A stretch of 64,000 bases of DNA from Paragordius varius (Eukaryota; Nematomorpha), in the NCBI GenBank assembly GCA_964247055.1, contig OZ176051.1, forward strand, positions 9,796,001-9,860,000, in the 5' to 3' direction. This document shows, in pieces, positions 22,713 to 33,267 of the stretch; position 1 is the first letter of the stretch; every line of letters begins with the position of its first letter. Under the pieces are notes generated by a model. The model was not told where the DNA came from. It saw nothing but the letters and a program-made list of their open reading frames with translations, and searched no databases. A program made the translations under genes and the position numbers.

Positions 22713-24049
22713 CGAAAACTAGCCTGAATCGTGGATATCTCGGGGTCAAGAATGGAATTTAGACGAAACTGTATTATTTTTAGAAAAACTTTGGACACCT
22801 GGTTTATGAGCGCTATGGTGCGATAGTTGTCGCACAGTTCTGGGATTTGGTAAGTATATCGATTGGAATAAATTTTATTATTTTAGTAGGGACGTCTCTG
22901 TGACCCTCTGATTTGCCGGTGCTAGAGTGTTTTATCACGAGTTCCACATGCCGAGATATGATATGTAATATGAGGTGGATAATCGAGAAACACATCGAAT
23001 TTAACAAAGAATTGCATATGTGCTTTGTCGATTTTTCCAAAGCATTTGATTCCATCCAGCACAATAAACTACGGAAAGCTCTAAAACTCGGAAACACATT
23101 TAACCAACATCATATTTTCAATTTATTCAAATTCCACGACTGTATTATCTACACCTCACGGTATATCTGACTCATGTAAGGTACAAGTCGGCCTCCGTCA
23201 AGGATGCGTTTTATCACCAATTCTTTTTAACGCATACCTGGAGTGCATTATAAGAAATATCCCACAAACTTACGGCAACGTAGGTGGGAACCTACTTACA
23301 TCCGTTCACTACGAGGATGATACAGTCTTATTCGCAGACAGTGTAGACACATTATCGCAAGCCTTGCAAGTGTTTACAACTGAATGCAATAAATTTGGAT
23401 TAAATAATAATCCAATAATCCTCAACGGCAACCAGATCGAAACAGTTAGCAGCTACACGTACTTAGGTAGCATTATTAATAATGAGAACAACTCTAGGCC
23501 AGAAATAAAGCGAAGAATTGCTATTGCTAAAGCAGTAACTTTTAAATATAACAGGATTTGGATGTCACATGACATTAAACTACAAACCAAAATCAGATTA
23601 ATCAAAGCTACAGTTTTCCATACATTCATCTATGGGGGGGAAAGCCGGACACTGAAAAAAATGACGAACCTCTAATAAACACTTTCGAATTATGGGTTTG
23701 GAGGAAACTTCTTCAAACAAAATGGATAACAAAGTTTCAAACACCACCATTCTAATTAAAATTAACCCAGAAATGTCACTTCTAGGCAGCTTAACACGGC
23801 AAAAACTCTCCTTCTTCGGGCACATTATGAGATCCAGCTCACTTGAAAAATTACTGATGCTGGGGAAAGTGATGGTGCCCGAAAAAGAGGGAGAAGACGA
23901 ACTCGTTGGATGGATAACATCCACAAAGAAATCAACCAATCATTATCCGAACTAAACACCAAAACCGGAAATCGCACTGAATGGAAAAGCTTTATTTTCA
24001 ATGTTGCAGTTAGTCGGAATCGACCTTAGCAAGCAGCAACAACAACAAC
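22713..24049 (+). mobile_element. 5'-truncated, dead LINE (endonuclease-type non-LTR retrotransposon)
   Basis: Flanked by an 11 bp target duplication AGTAGACTATT (22702-22712 and 24050-24060), so the insertion is complete and 1337 bp long. The right end is a (CAA)n tail (AGCAGCAACAACAACAACA) instead of poly(A). It encodes the C-terminal part of a reverse transcriptase: CFVDFSKAFDSI (motif A, 22913-23170), then in another frame GLRQGCVLSPILFNAYLE and the catalytic box. Next come a thumb region with YTYLGSIIN (to 23675) and a C-terminal FGHIMRSSSLEKLL block followed by a WMD...W-like segment. The YADD box reads YEDD, and the frame changes at least twice, so it is inactive. It is RTE-like in appearance; the clade is uncertain. 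Confidence 0.85.
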
Positions 24050-24439
24050 AGTAGACTATTATAATCAAATTTTTTATATTTTGCAAAAGGGTCATGCTAG
24101 ACCCATATATTTTCAGAATCGTGGACGTTGGGGAGGTGGGCTAAATTAAACACTTTAAAACTTATTGAAATACAATCTATTCCAGGGAATAACAAGTATA
24201 AAACTCTAACAAGTTGTGATATTAGTAAGGTGACCAGATTTTTTGAAGGAAAAAGCGGGACAAATCTGAGAAGGGGGGGATCATTGGGGGGTACAACCAA
24301 AATATACAAAAAATTTATTGTAATATTTATTTATTTTTAACACAAATACATTATAAATATATAAAAAAATTTGTACCTTACAAGTTTGTTGTACCTTATT
24401 CAATATTTTTACAAGTGCACGAACAAAGGGTGAAGTGAT

Positions 24440-25145
24440 TGTAATATTCTAGAAAAAAATAATAAAGACGAAATCATCACAAAGTGCGCTGGGTGATGCA
24501 AGAAGCGGCACAAAAAATATTTTTAACAATTTAGCGAATAATCTTAATCAAAACATTATTGGCAGATACACAACGCTATTCAAACAGCTACTGATTTGTT
24601 ACCCCTGTATGTGGAAAATATAGATGTTAAAATGCTTGGATATTGTAGAACTGTTGGTTAGCTCTTTTGCCAGCGATTGAAATATTTATAAAAATGTGAT
24701 CTCCTAGAATCCTATTTATCACAGGACAAAGGTCAAAATTCCAAGTCAAAAAAGGTTAGAAAATAACTTTATACCATAACCTAATCACAATATTATAAAG
24801 CATCCAGAAAAACAAGGCTCAATGAATAGCCAGAATATAAAAATGTTTTATACAAACAGAAACGATTATTTGGAAGACAAGACGGTGCACAATGACACTT
24901 TTTTATGAAGTCTCATTATTAAATAAATATTATGAATGAAAACTTATATTATGGACAACAGAAAAAAATACGTAGGATAGAAATGGTTAAAATAATCATT
25001 TTTAAACAAATTATGTTCCATACAATAATATTTTAATTGTAGAATTTGCATTATCTTTACCTGAACCACTGCTATTGAACGCGTTTTTCCACAGTAAATT
25101 AAGTAAGGACAAGGAATCAAATTTAAATGTTGAATAAAAGCCATT
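24440..25145 (+). repeat. Inverted partial duplicate of the hAT transposase
   Basis: On the plus strand this stretch resembles the reverse complement of about 25370-26450 in order: ARSGTKNIFNNLANNLNQNI at 24500-24565, a block around ATGCTTGGATATT at 24630, TTAGAAAATAACTTTATACCAT at 24757, and CGTTTTTCCACAGTAAAT at 25080. With its partner it forms a large imperfect palindrome centred near 25.24 kb. Confidence 0.7.
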
Positions 25146-27129
25146 TTATGTGTTCAAATATAATTTGATAAATTATGAAGACTTATACAATATTTTAAGT
25201 AATTTTTATTTTTTAACATAAAAACTTTAAAGAAAATATTTTATTCTTTGGTATATTTTTTGTTTGAGTGAATGCGTTTTAGCAGATTGTCATCATTTTT
25301 TAAAATATTGCAGAAGTCTTCAAAAAGTTTGTCAAATTATATTTGACAGATAAAACGGCCTATAAACTTTCAACATTTGAATTTTATTTTTCCGATGTCA
25401 CCTGATTTACTGTGGAAAAAACGCGCTCAGTAGCATCGTTGGTTCTAGGTAAATATAGTGCGAATTCCACAATTTTTAAAATATTTTTGTATGTAATATA
25501 GTTGGCTTCAAAATGAAGAAATATTTCCTACCATTTTTTTTCTACTGTATATTTTTCTTTTGTCCATAATCTCAGTTTTTCATTATTAATATATCTTTTA
25601 ACTAATGATTCTTCAAAAAAAAGATCATTTTCTGAAAGATTACTTTTTGAGAATTTTTGGGTACAGATATAATCAAATGATTTTTGAACATCGCACCAAT
25701 TAAATTCTGATTTTAATGTTATCCAATGAAATGATCAATTTCATTGAATTGTGTCGTCCAGTCTTCCAAATAATCTATACAGTTTGTATAAAACATTTTT
25801 ATATTGTACAGGATATCTTGGCAATTTATTAAGCCTGGTTTTTAATTATTTATTATATTGCGGATGGTTAATGGTATAAAATTATTTTCTAACCGTTCTT
25901 GACGAATTTTAGGTTACTAACTTCATTGGCTACTTCGATTGCCGAAATTTTGTCACCTTCTATAAATTTAATAACATTTTGAAAGAGAGAAGCTTGATTA
26001 TGTAAGAATTCTAACCATATTTTTGAAGAAACACTTTCAAAAAACTTTTTTAAAGTTGTAGGACATTTGTCATGTGATAAAGAATGATTTTAAAGGATCA
26101 TACATTTTTAAAATCTTTCTATAGCTGGTATAAAAGCTAACCAACGAAAATATCCAAGCATTTTTTGATAAACTTCTGCATTTTCACAGAATTCTTTAAG
26201 CGTTTCAACACGTACCGTTTATATATAAAAATAGGATTATATTTTAACAACTACATTTTCCACATCTAGGGGTACCAAATCAGCAGCTGTTTGAATAGCG
26301 TTGTGTATTATATGCGCTGCACACCCGACGCCAATAATGTTTCGATTAAGATTATTTGCTAATTTAGGAAAAATACTTTTTGTTCCACTCCTTGCTTTTC
26401 CACCAAAGTTCGTATTGGTGTTGTCAGCGCAATATGCGATAATTTTGTCTTTTAAATTATTTTTTTCTAGAATATGCATTATTGAAGTAAATATTATTTA
26501 GGAATTTTCACCGGGTAGAGATATTAAATCCAAAATTTTAATTTTTACTCCGGTTTCTGAATCCAAATATCTTATTAAAGTGGGAAATAATTTTGTTTTA
26601 TGGTGATTTGATGCATCAGAGTATAGGGATAAAAAATTAATTTTCAGCAAATCTTTTTGTATTTCAGATAATGCATGTGGCGAAAGGACATTGCACACAA
26701 TGGCTTCAGCCTTTGTACGGGCACATGTAAATTTTTTATGGAATAACGTGCGAATAACTTGTGAGGTATAATCCATAGATCTAAAGGAATGATTGTGATA
26801 AACGGCGTGAAAAGATAAAACGCCGGCTAATGCCAAATTCTTTTCTTCCTCTCCAAAAGCGGTTTTTGATAAAAATCGCTCATTTTGTAAGATGATGCCG
26901 CCATATCCAAACATTTTTTTATGTTTCTGTGTTTCCATATGCTTTGGAATATCATGCTTGCCGCCATGATCTAGTTGAATTCCCTATCGCATAAAAAAAC
27001 ATTTAACAAATGATTCATTCTTCGTTTTGATAAAAGGAAATTCTTTCATTAATTTATCGTTGAATTTACAACCTCTTTTTGTGCTCATATTTATAAACTA
27101 CTATTAGTTTAATAAATATTATATTACCT

Positions 27130-27450
27130 TAATTTTCTGGAATAAACGTGTAAGGTACCGATGTGGTATCAATTTGTCATTTAAGATACCGATTTGTGGT
27201 ATTAATCAGGCTTTTTAATAATGTTGGCAAGTAATAAAACTAAAATATTAGTATATGGAATAAACGTGTAAGGTACCGATTTGTGGTAATTTGTCATTTA
27301 AGCTACCGATTTGTGGTATTAATTTGACTTTTTGATATGTTAGCAAGTAATAAAACTAAAATATTAGCATAGTAAATATTATATTACCTTAATTTTCTGA
27401 AATAAACGCGTAAACTACCGATTTGTGGTATTAATTTGTCTTTTAATCTA
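27130..27450. repeat. Three tandem ~120 bp repeats in the hAT 5' region
   Basis: Three copies of a unit containing GGAATAAACGTGTAAGGTACCGA and TACCGATTTGTGGTATTAAT, separated by AGCAAGTAATAAAACTAAAATATTAG. They lie just upstream (minus sense) of the transposase start, where subterminal binding repeats or a promoter would be expected. Confidence 0.7.
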
Positions 27451-27909
27451 GAGATTTTTTTTGATAATGATGACAGTAGTAGTAGGAAGCAAAGTGATCA
27501 TATGATATAAATTCGAAAAAAATAAATATTTTTAATTTAAAAATATAAAATTTTAATCTAAATTAAAGATATTTAATGATAAAAAATTTATTTGCATTAA
27601 AAAATTTTTTTTAGATAATCGTGAAAAAGCGGGACATTTTAAAAAAGTAGCGGGACGCGGGACAAAGTGAGAACAAGCGGGACTGTCCCGCCAAAAGCGG
27701 GACGTCTGGTCACCTTAGATATTAGGCATAAAATGTCCAACCTATGATTTTTAGGCTCATTATACATAATTATTTTTTCAACTCCAACTTTTAATTGCAG
27801 ATATTTGCTTGTTGGATCGCCAAAAAACTAGAAAAAAAATATTTTGTTTTAAAAAATACCTTGAAATGCTTTAGATACAGCAAATTTATGGGTAATATTG
27901 ATTTAAAAG

Positions 27910-28168
27910 CCAACTGTTTTTTTGATTTGATTAAAATTTAATTTTTTATGGCTAATAAAGCATTTTTATGTAATTGGTATATAACATCATCAGAAACTTA
28001 ATAAATATCAAATTATAATATTTATCGAATGATTTTAAATAAAACTCGCAAAAAATTGTTAGTTTTCTTTGTGATTAGCCATCAATGATTTTGAAATAAA
28101 ACTCAAAAAATTTAAAATTTGATAAAAAAACAGTTGTTTTGTATTGATGAAGGCCAACTAGCCCGTAA
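27910..28168. repeat. Short palindromic element (MITE)
   Basis: Inverted ends GCCAACTGTTTTTTTGAT and AAAAAACAGTTGTTTTG...GGCC, with internal inverted TATGGCTAATAAAG / GATTAGCCATCA. About 260 bp and non-coding. Confidence 0.5.
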
Positions 28169-28329
28169 ATTGTATATGATTACTATTGATGAGAAATGTT
28201 CACATATCTGCGTTTTATTAAAAAAATTCTGTTTATTTTCATTTAAAAATAGTATAGTTATGAATATGATATCAACGCACAGATATTATTAATATCTCAG
28301 TCGATTGACATGTTTGAAAACTATTACTT

Positions 28330-30640
28330 ATCTTTGTGTTATTTTTAGTATCGTATTAAATTTAACACTTCATGTGATATCCTATCAGCGAGTTCATCTG
28401 CCGCAATAATTATTATTTGTTGACGACTATTTTAATAAATTTAAAAGAAAATCAAAATTGGACAAAAAGTGATTAGGATTAAGGATAAAAAATGATGGTA
28501 AAACTTGAGATATTATAGTTTATTCTCATTTAGATATTTACAATTAATAAATAGCTTATTATATAGTTAGGGTTTTTACAACTCAGATCTAAAAATCCCG
28601 TTTCTCTTTTTACGTACTTAAAAAACAATTTTTTATAAAACTATATTAAAATATTTTTCTAATTATTTAGTAGCTAAAATCATTGAAAATCTTAACATTC
28701 ATATTTTATTCAATAAAAAAACTTAAAAATTAAAATAAAGCTAAAATATATGGTTTTTTGTTTTTAATTTTCTTATAATCTGGTTTATGAATGTAAAAAA
28801 AATTTACAGTTTTTTTTACATAAGCGGGAATTATAAAGTATATAAATTTATGCAAAATATGATTTAAAAGTAGTGGAATCAATCAACAATCCGCACAAAT
28901 CCCTATAATAGGTTTGTTTTAACACAAAAATATTTTTACTGGGATTAGTACAAATTTTCGGTTGATATTCCTCTACTTGTAAATCCTTGTTTAATATATA
29001 TAATTTTTAATTCTGCTCACTTATGATTTTAAAATAAAACAGTAAATATTTTATACACTAATAAACCAGATGACTTAAAAATGAAAAAATGAAAAAATAT
29101 TTTTTTAGTTTATACTAATATATAAATTTTTTTACTGAATAAAATATGAATGGTAAGAAGCTAGTAAATAACACTAGACAACAAATTTTAACTTTTTTTA
29201 ACTGCCATTCTTGTAAATTTAAAATTTATTTCATTAAAGTAGATAATTAGTATATCTGAAAAGAAAATTGGTCTTACATGGAAGAATTTTTTTATATTAG
29301 CGTTTATCGATAACTTTTGGCCCGATTTAACATTAAACTCGAAATTTCAAAAATTTAAAGTTTTAGATATGAAGCCATGTATTTTATATCATTCGAAAGA
29401 GCGCAAAAAACTGCATCTTTTAAATGGTAGTAAGTCATTTAAATCCATCGGATGTAAAAGTTATTTGGATTTAAATAGTCAAAATTTTTAATCCTTAAAT
29501 GAGTCAAGAATTTTCACAGACAAACAAATTTGAAAATCATATAAATTATTTTAATATAATTATTAGGGTTATATTAGTATTTAATTTAAAAAAAATGTTT
29601 GGAAAAGCTTTAGTTTGCTTAATAAAAATTATTATTATCATAAATATTTTACCTAGTGGATACTAAAATGCATAGTTATAACTGTAAATTTATTACATAA
29701 TGGCTATAAAAGATCAAAAATACCTTAAACTTTGTTTTTATCTTTAAATTTTTGAAATTATCAGCCTTGTAAAGAAAATAAATTAATATTGATGAGATGG
29801 TAATTTTTAAAAAACAAAAAACTAAAAAATGGCTGTTTTGAGTGACATAAAAGCAATAAAAAATGTTTTAATCAAAAAAAAATTTCTTGAGTTATCTTTT
29901 TAGGACATTCATCTCCATCTAAAGAAAATGTGAGCCATTTTCATCCATTAGTTTTAAAAATATAATAATTAAAAAAAATGCTCTCGCTTCGCGCGTTTGT
30001 CGCTCTTTGTGTCTAATATTAACAGTCGATGTAATACATATTAAAGTACATTTTATAGAGTTTTTAATACTCTTTCGAATGATATATTACAAATGGGCAT
30101 TACTTGTATATTTTTAAAGAAAAACATTTTTTAGTAAAATTTTGATAAAGAGGGCGCATAATCAAAAAAATCAAATTATGCAAAATTCTTCCAACGAGTT
30201 ATAATTTTTATTTCAGATTTACTGTTAAAATGATATTAAATATCAAAAAATGCAAAAAACTCGAATGGCAGAAAAATTTGTTGTCTAGTGTAATTAATAG
30301 TAATTCTTTTAATACAGTTTCATAAAAAACATTTTGTCTTTTAGGTGTAGGAAAACGCGATTTTTTGATCTGAATTTTTGTAAAAACCCAACTATATGAT
30401 CTTAGGTTATTTATTAATTCTAAACCTAAAAGGTAAACCATAATATTTCAAGTTTTCACATTGTATTTTTGATTATATTTAATTCTCTTTAATTCACTTT
30501 TTGTCCAATTTTGATTTTTTTCTCAATATTTATGAAACTAGGTCGTCAACAAATAAAAATCACGGCAAACGCATTCTCTGGTCATAAGCCATCTCATATA
30601 GTTAAAAAAATTCTTTTTTTGCACACAGTGTACGATTATT
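28330..30640. mobile_element. Large foldback element, split by an inserted TIR element
   Basis: A near-complete palindrome centred about 28.93 kb. The left arm 28365-28900 matches the reverse complement of 28960-29170 continued at 30292-30605 (for example ATTTGTTGACGAC, AAAATCAAAATTGGACAAAAAGTGA, GGGTTTTTACAA, ATCTGGTTTAT). The right arm is interrupted precisely by the 1.1 kb element at 29171-30291. Non-coding; outer borders are approximate. Confidence 0.65.
29171..30291. mobile_element. TIR element 'ACACTAGACAAC', copy 1
   Basis: Begins ACACTAGACAACAAATTTT and ends with the inverse AAATTTGTTGTCTAGTGT; GCCATTC lies just inside both ends. 1121 bp, no coding capacity. Copy 2 lies inverted at 31089-33216. 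Confidence 0.7.
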
Positions 30641-31454
30641 ACTTATACGTTAAAATAAAAATTTGATGATAATTATATGATTTCATAAAATGTAATACTT
30701 AATTATTGAAAATAATAGTGTGGTAATTTTTCCATATGGAATATCGCAAAAGCGCACATTATGTTAAATATATTTTTTTAATGGCAAATTGTTTTAATAT
30801 TAAATATATACTAAACTCAGCCAAATAATACTTATATTAAAATTTAAATTTTAAATATCACCGAAGTTCTCAAACCTTTCGTAGGTTATGCATAAGTATT
30901 ATCAAGTTTTTCAAATGTTTCTTATATATTTTGGTGCATTAATGTCATAAATGGCAAATTTTTGCAATGGTTTCAACATTTTTTTAGAACTATTTGATAC
31001 TAAGAAGGCTTGGGGTCCCCACACAAATCGCTTCGATAACTTAAATAAAACAATTATGGTTGAAAGTCTTTTATTTGTGTTTTTGATAACACTATACAAC
31101 AAATTTTTTTAGCCACTTTTTATAACATTTTCTGATTAACAGTATATTAGAAATAAAAAATATTATCCACCTAAAAATTTCGTTTTTGATTGCCTTCTCT
31201 GCTAAAATATGTTTTTCTTTAAAAATATACAGCAATCCCATTCGTAATATATCATCGAAAGAGTTATGAAACTTTAATGCATACTAATCTGTTTTCCATC
31301 GATAATTAAAATTAAACACAGAAAGCGACAAACGCGTGAAGCGAGAGCGTTTTTCTTAATTAAAATATATTTTAAAACTAATGCATAAAAATAGCACAAG
31401 TTTAGATGACAATGAATGTCCAAAAAAGAAAACACAACACAGTTTTTGATTTAA

Positions 31455-32015
31455 CACTTCGATTTAAATTGGGTTATTTAATTACCCCAGACTAAATCTG
31501 AGTAAGGATTTTTAAAAACTACTGAAGGAAACGGTCCCAATTTAAATTTATGCTTCTATCCTAATAAAATTATATAAATATGCCAAAATATATAAATAAA
31601 ATTTTGTTTTGAAAAAAAAGTTCCATGCTACTTCGACGCCATTTTTATTTAACAAAATTGTTGAATATGGTCTTCATTTTATTTTAAGGGTAAAACTAAA
31701 ATTTTTATTTAATTTACATCTAACATTGATAGAAATAGAAAAAGCGGTTTATTTTGTATTAGTATTCAATTTTACCAATGCACACATGTCAAGTTGACTA
31801 AATTTTTGCCTTTCGATTTTTGCTTAAAAAAATAATTATCAAGTATTTTTGAATAAAACTTTTATATATTTAGGTTTATTAATGTTATATAAGTGCAAAA
31901 TTGCCATGATTTTGATTCCTTCCATATTTTTTAAATTTAATTTTGAACAAGCCTGGGGTATTTAACTACCTTAATGTGAATTGAAGGACTAAAATGACTA
32001 TATTGCATCCAAGTG
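31455..32015. mobile_element. TTAA-flanked MITE, copy B
   Basis: 561 bp, flanked by TTAA at 31451-31454 and 32016-32019, ends CACTTCGATTTAAATTGGG and ...CATCCAAGTG. Comparison with the uninterrupted copy near 29.85 kb shows the original site GATTAAAACA, confirming TTAA duplication. Opposite orientation to copy A. Confidence 0.8.
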
Positions 32016-32297
32016 TTAAACACTTATTTATTGCTTTTATGTCATTTAAAACAGCGATTTTTAACTTTTTTGTTTTTAAAAAATTTCCATATCTTCAATA
32101 TTAATTTATCTTCTTTAGGAGGCTTATAAATTCAAAATTAATAATAAAAACAAGTTTTTGATCTTTTTAAATATTTATAATATATTTATAGTTATAATTA
32201 TGCATTTTAGTATCCACAATGTAAAATAATTTTGATAAAATTTTTATTTAAAAATAAACAAAACTTTTTTAAATATTATTACTTAATTTTTTACAAA

Positions 32298-32556
32298 CGC
32301 TTCGATTCAAATTGGGGTATCTAAATACCCCAAACTAAATTTCAGTTTATGTTTTTAAAAAACTACTGAAAGAAACGGTCTTAATTCAAATTTATGATTC
32401 CATCCCAATAAAAATTATATATATAAGCCAAAATATTTTAATAAAAATTAGTTTTGAAAAAATACCTCCATATCAAACTACATCGACGCCATTTTTTTAC
32501 AACTTTAATTTTAAGGCTAAAATAATACTTATTTTTTATCTAAATCACATCTAACA

Positions 32557-32629
<73 letters not shown>

Positions 32630-32881
32630 TAAAATGGCTTATTTTGTATTATTTTTAATTTAGCTAAACACATATCATGTTGACTAAATTTTTACCTTTT
32701 TTACCTTAAAATAAGTAATATCAAGTATTTTAGAATGAAAAATTATATACTTCGGTTCCTTAATGTTATAAATGTGCAAATTTTTGCCATGGGTTCAATT
32801 CATTCCATATTATTTGAAGTATTTAATTTTTAACAGGCCTGGGGTCTCAAAGGACTGAAATGAATGTGTTGTATCCTAGTG
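32298..32881. mobile_element. TTAA-type MITE, copy C, containing a long (TA)n
   Basis: Begins CGCTTCGATTCAAATTGGGG and ends near GTTGTATCCTAGTG, as in copies A and B. The flanking TTAA is no longer intact. It has expanded a (TA)n tract of about 65 bp (32561-32626). It sits in the same TIR element as copy B. Confidence 0.7.
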
Positions 32882-33267
32882 ATGTAACCCTAATATTATA
32901 TATTAAAATAATTCATATGATTTTTAAATTCGTTTTGAAAATTTTTGACTAACTTAAGTTAAAATTTTGACCATATAACCAAACTTTACATCAAATTGAT
33001 TAATCAACGACAGTTGGCGCTTTGAATCATAAACACATAACTTTATATCTAAAACTTATAATTTTGAATATTTCGAGTTTAACGTTAAATCGGGGTAAAT
33101 AAAAAAAAATCTTAAGTGTTAGACCAATTTTTTAGAAAAATTATTGATGTAATTCAATCAAATAAATTTTAAATTAACAAGAATGGCAATTTAAATCAAA
33201 ATTTGTTGTCTAGCATAAAATATCATATTACTAACTGAATGTAATACATCTAAGATTTAAATTTGAA

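Larger units (their letters stand above)
24226..27717 (-). mobile_element. hAT DNA transposon with broken transposase
   Basis: 3492 bp bounded by terminal inverted repeats TAAGGTGACCAGA and an 8 bp target duplication GATATTAG (24218-24225 and 27718-27725), the hAT hallmark. The subterminal regions are rich in AAGCGGGAC. The transposase reads on the minus strand from an ATG at 27088. A BED-like zinc-finger remnant comes first (GGKHDIPKHMETQKHKK), then the catalytic-core frame 26938-26498 (LALAGVLSFHAVYHNHSF, LYSDASNHHKT). Frame 26479-26237 follows (ADNTNTNFGGKARSGTK, VGCAAHIIHNAIQTA). Stops interrupt it at about 26984 and 26498 and further downstream, so it is a pseudogene. Part of the left half is an inverted copy of this same transposase (see separate entry). 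Confidence 0.88.
31089..33216. mobile_element. TIR element 'ACACTAGACAAC', copy 2, inverted, with two nested MITEs
   Basis: Reverse-complement relative of 29171-30291: the blocks ATGAATGTCC, GACAAACGCG, TTGCTTTTATGTCA, GCATTTTAGTATCCA, TTTAACGTTAAATCGGG and GAATGGCA follow in inverse order. Removing the two MITE insertions leaves about 980 bp, close to copy 1. Ends are ACACTATACAACAAATTT and TTGTTGTCTAGCAT. Confidence 0.7.

Noticed and set aside
32561-32626. Long (TA)n tract as a functional site
   Set aside because: One of many (TA)n microsatellites here (also near 1381, 15557, 18690, 22172, 39238, 41815, 53581, 63070, 63616); it lies inside a MITE.
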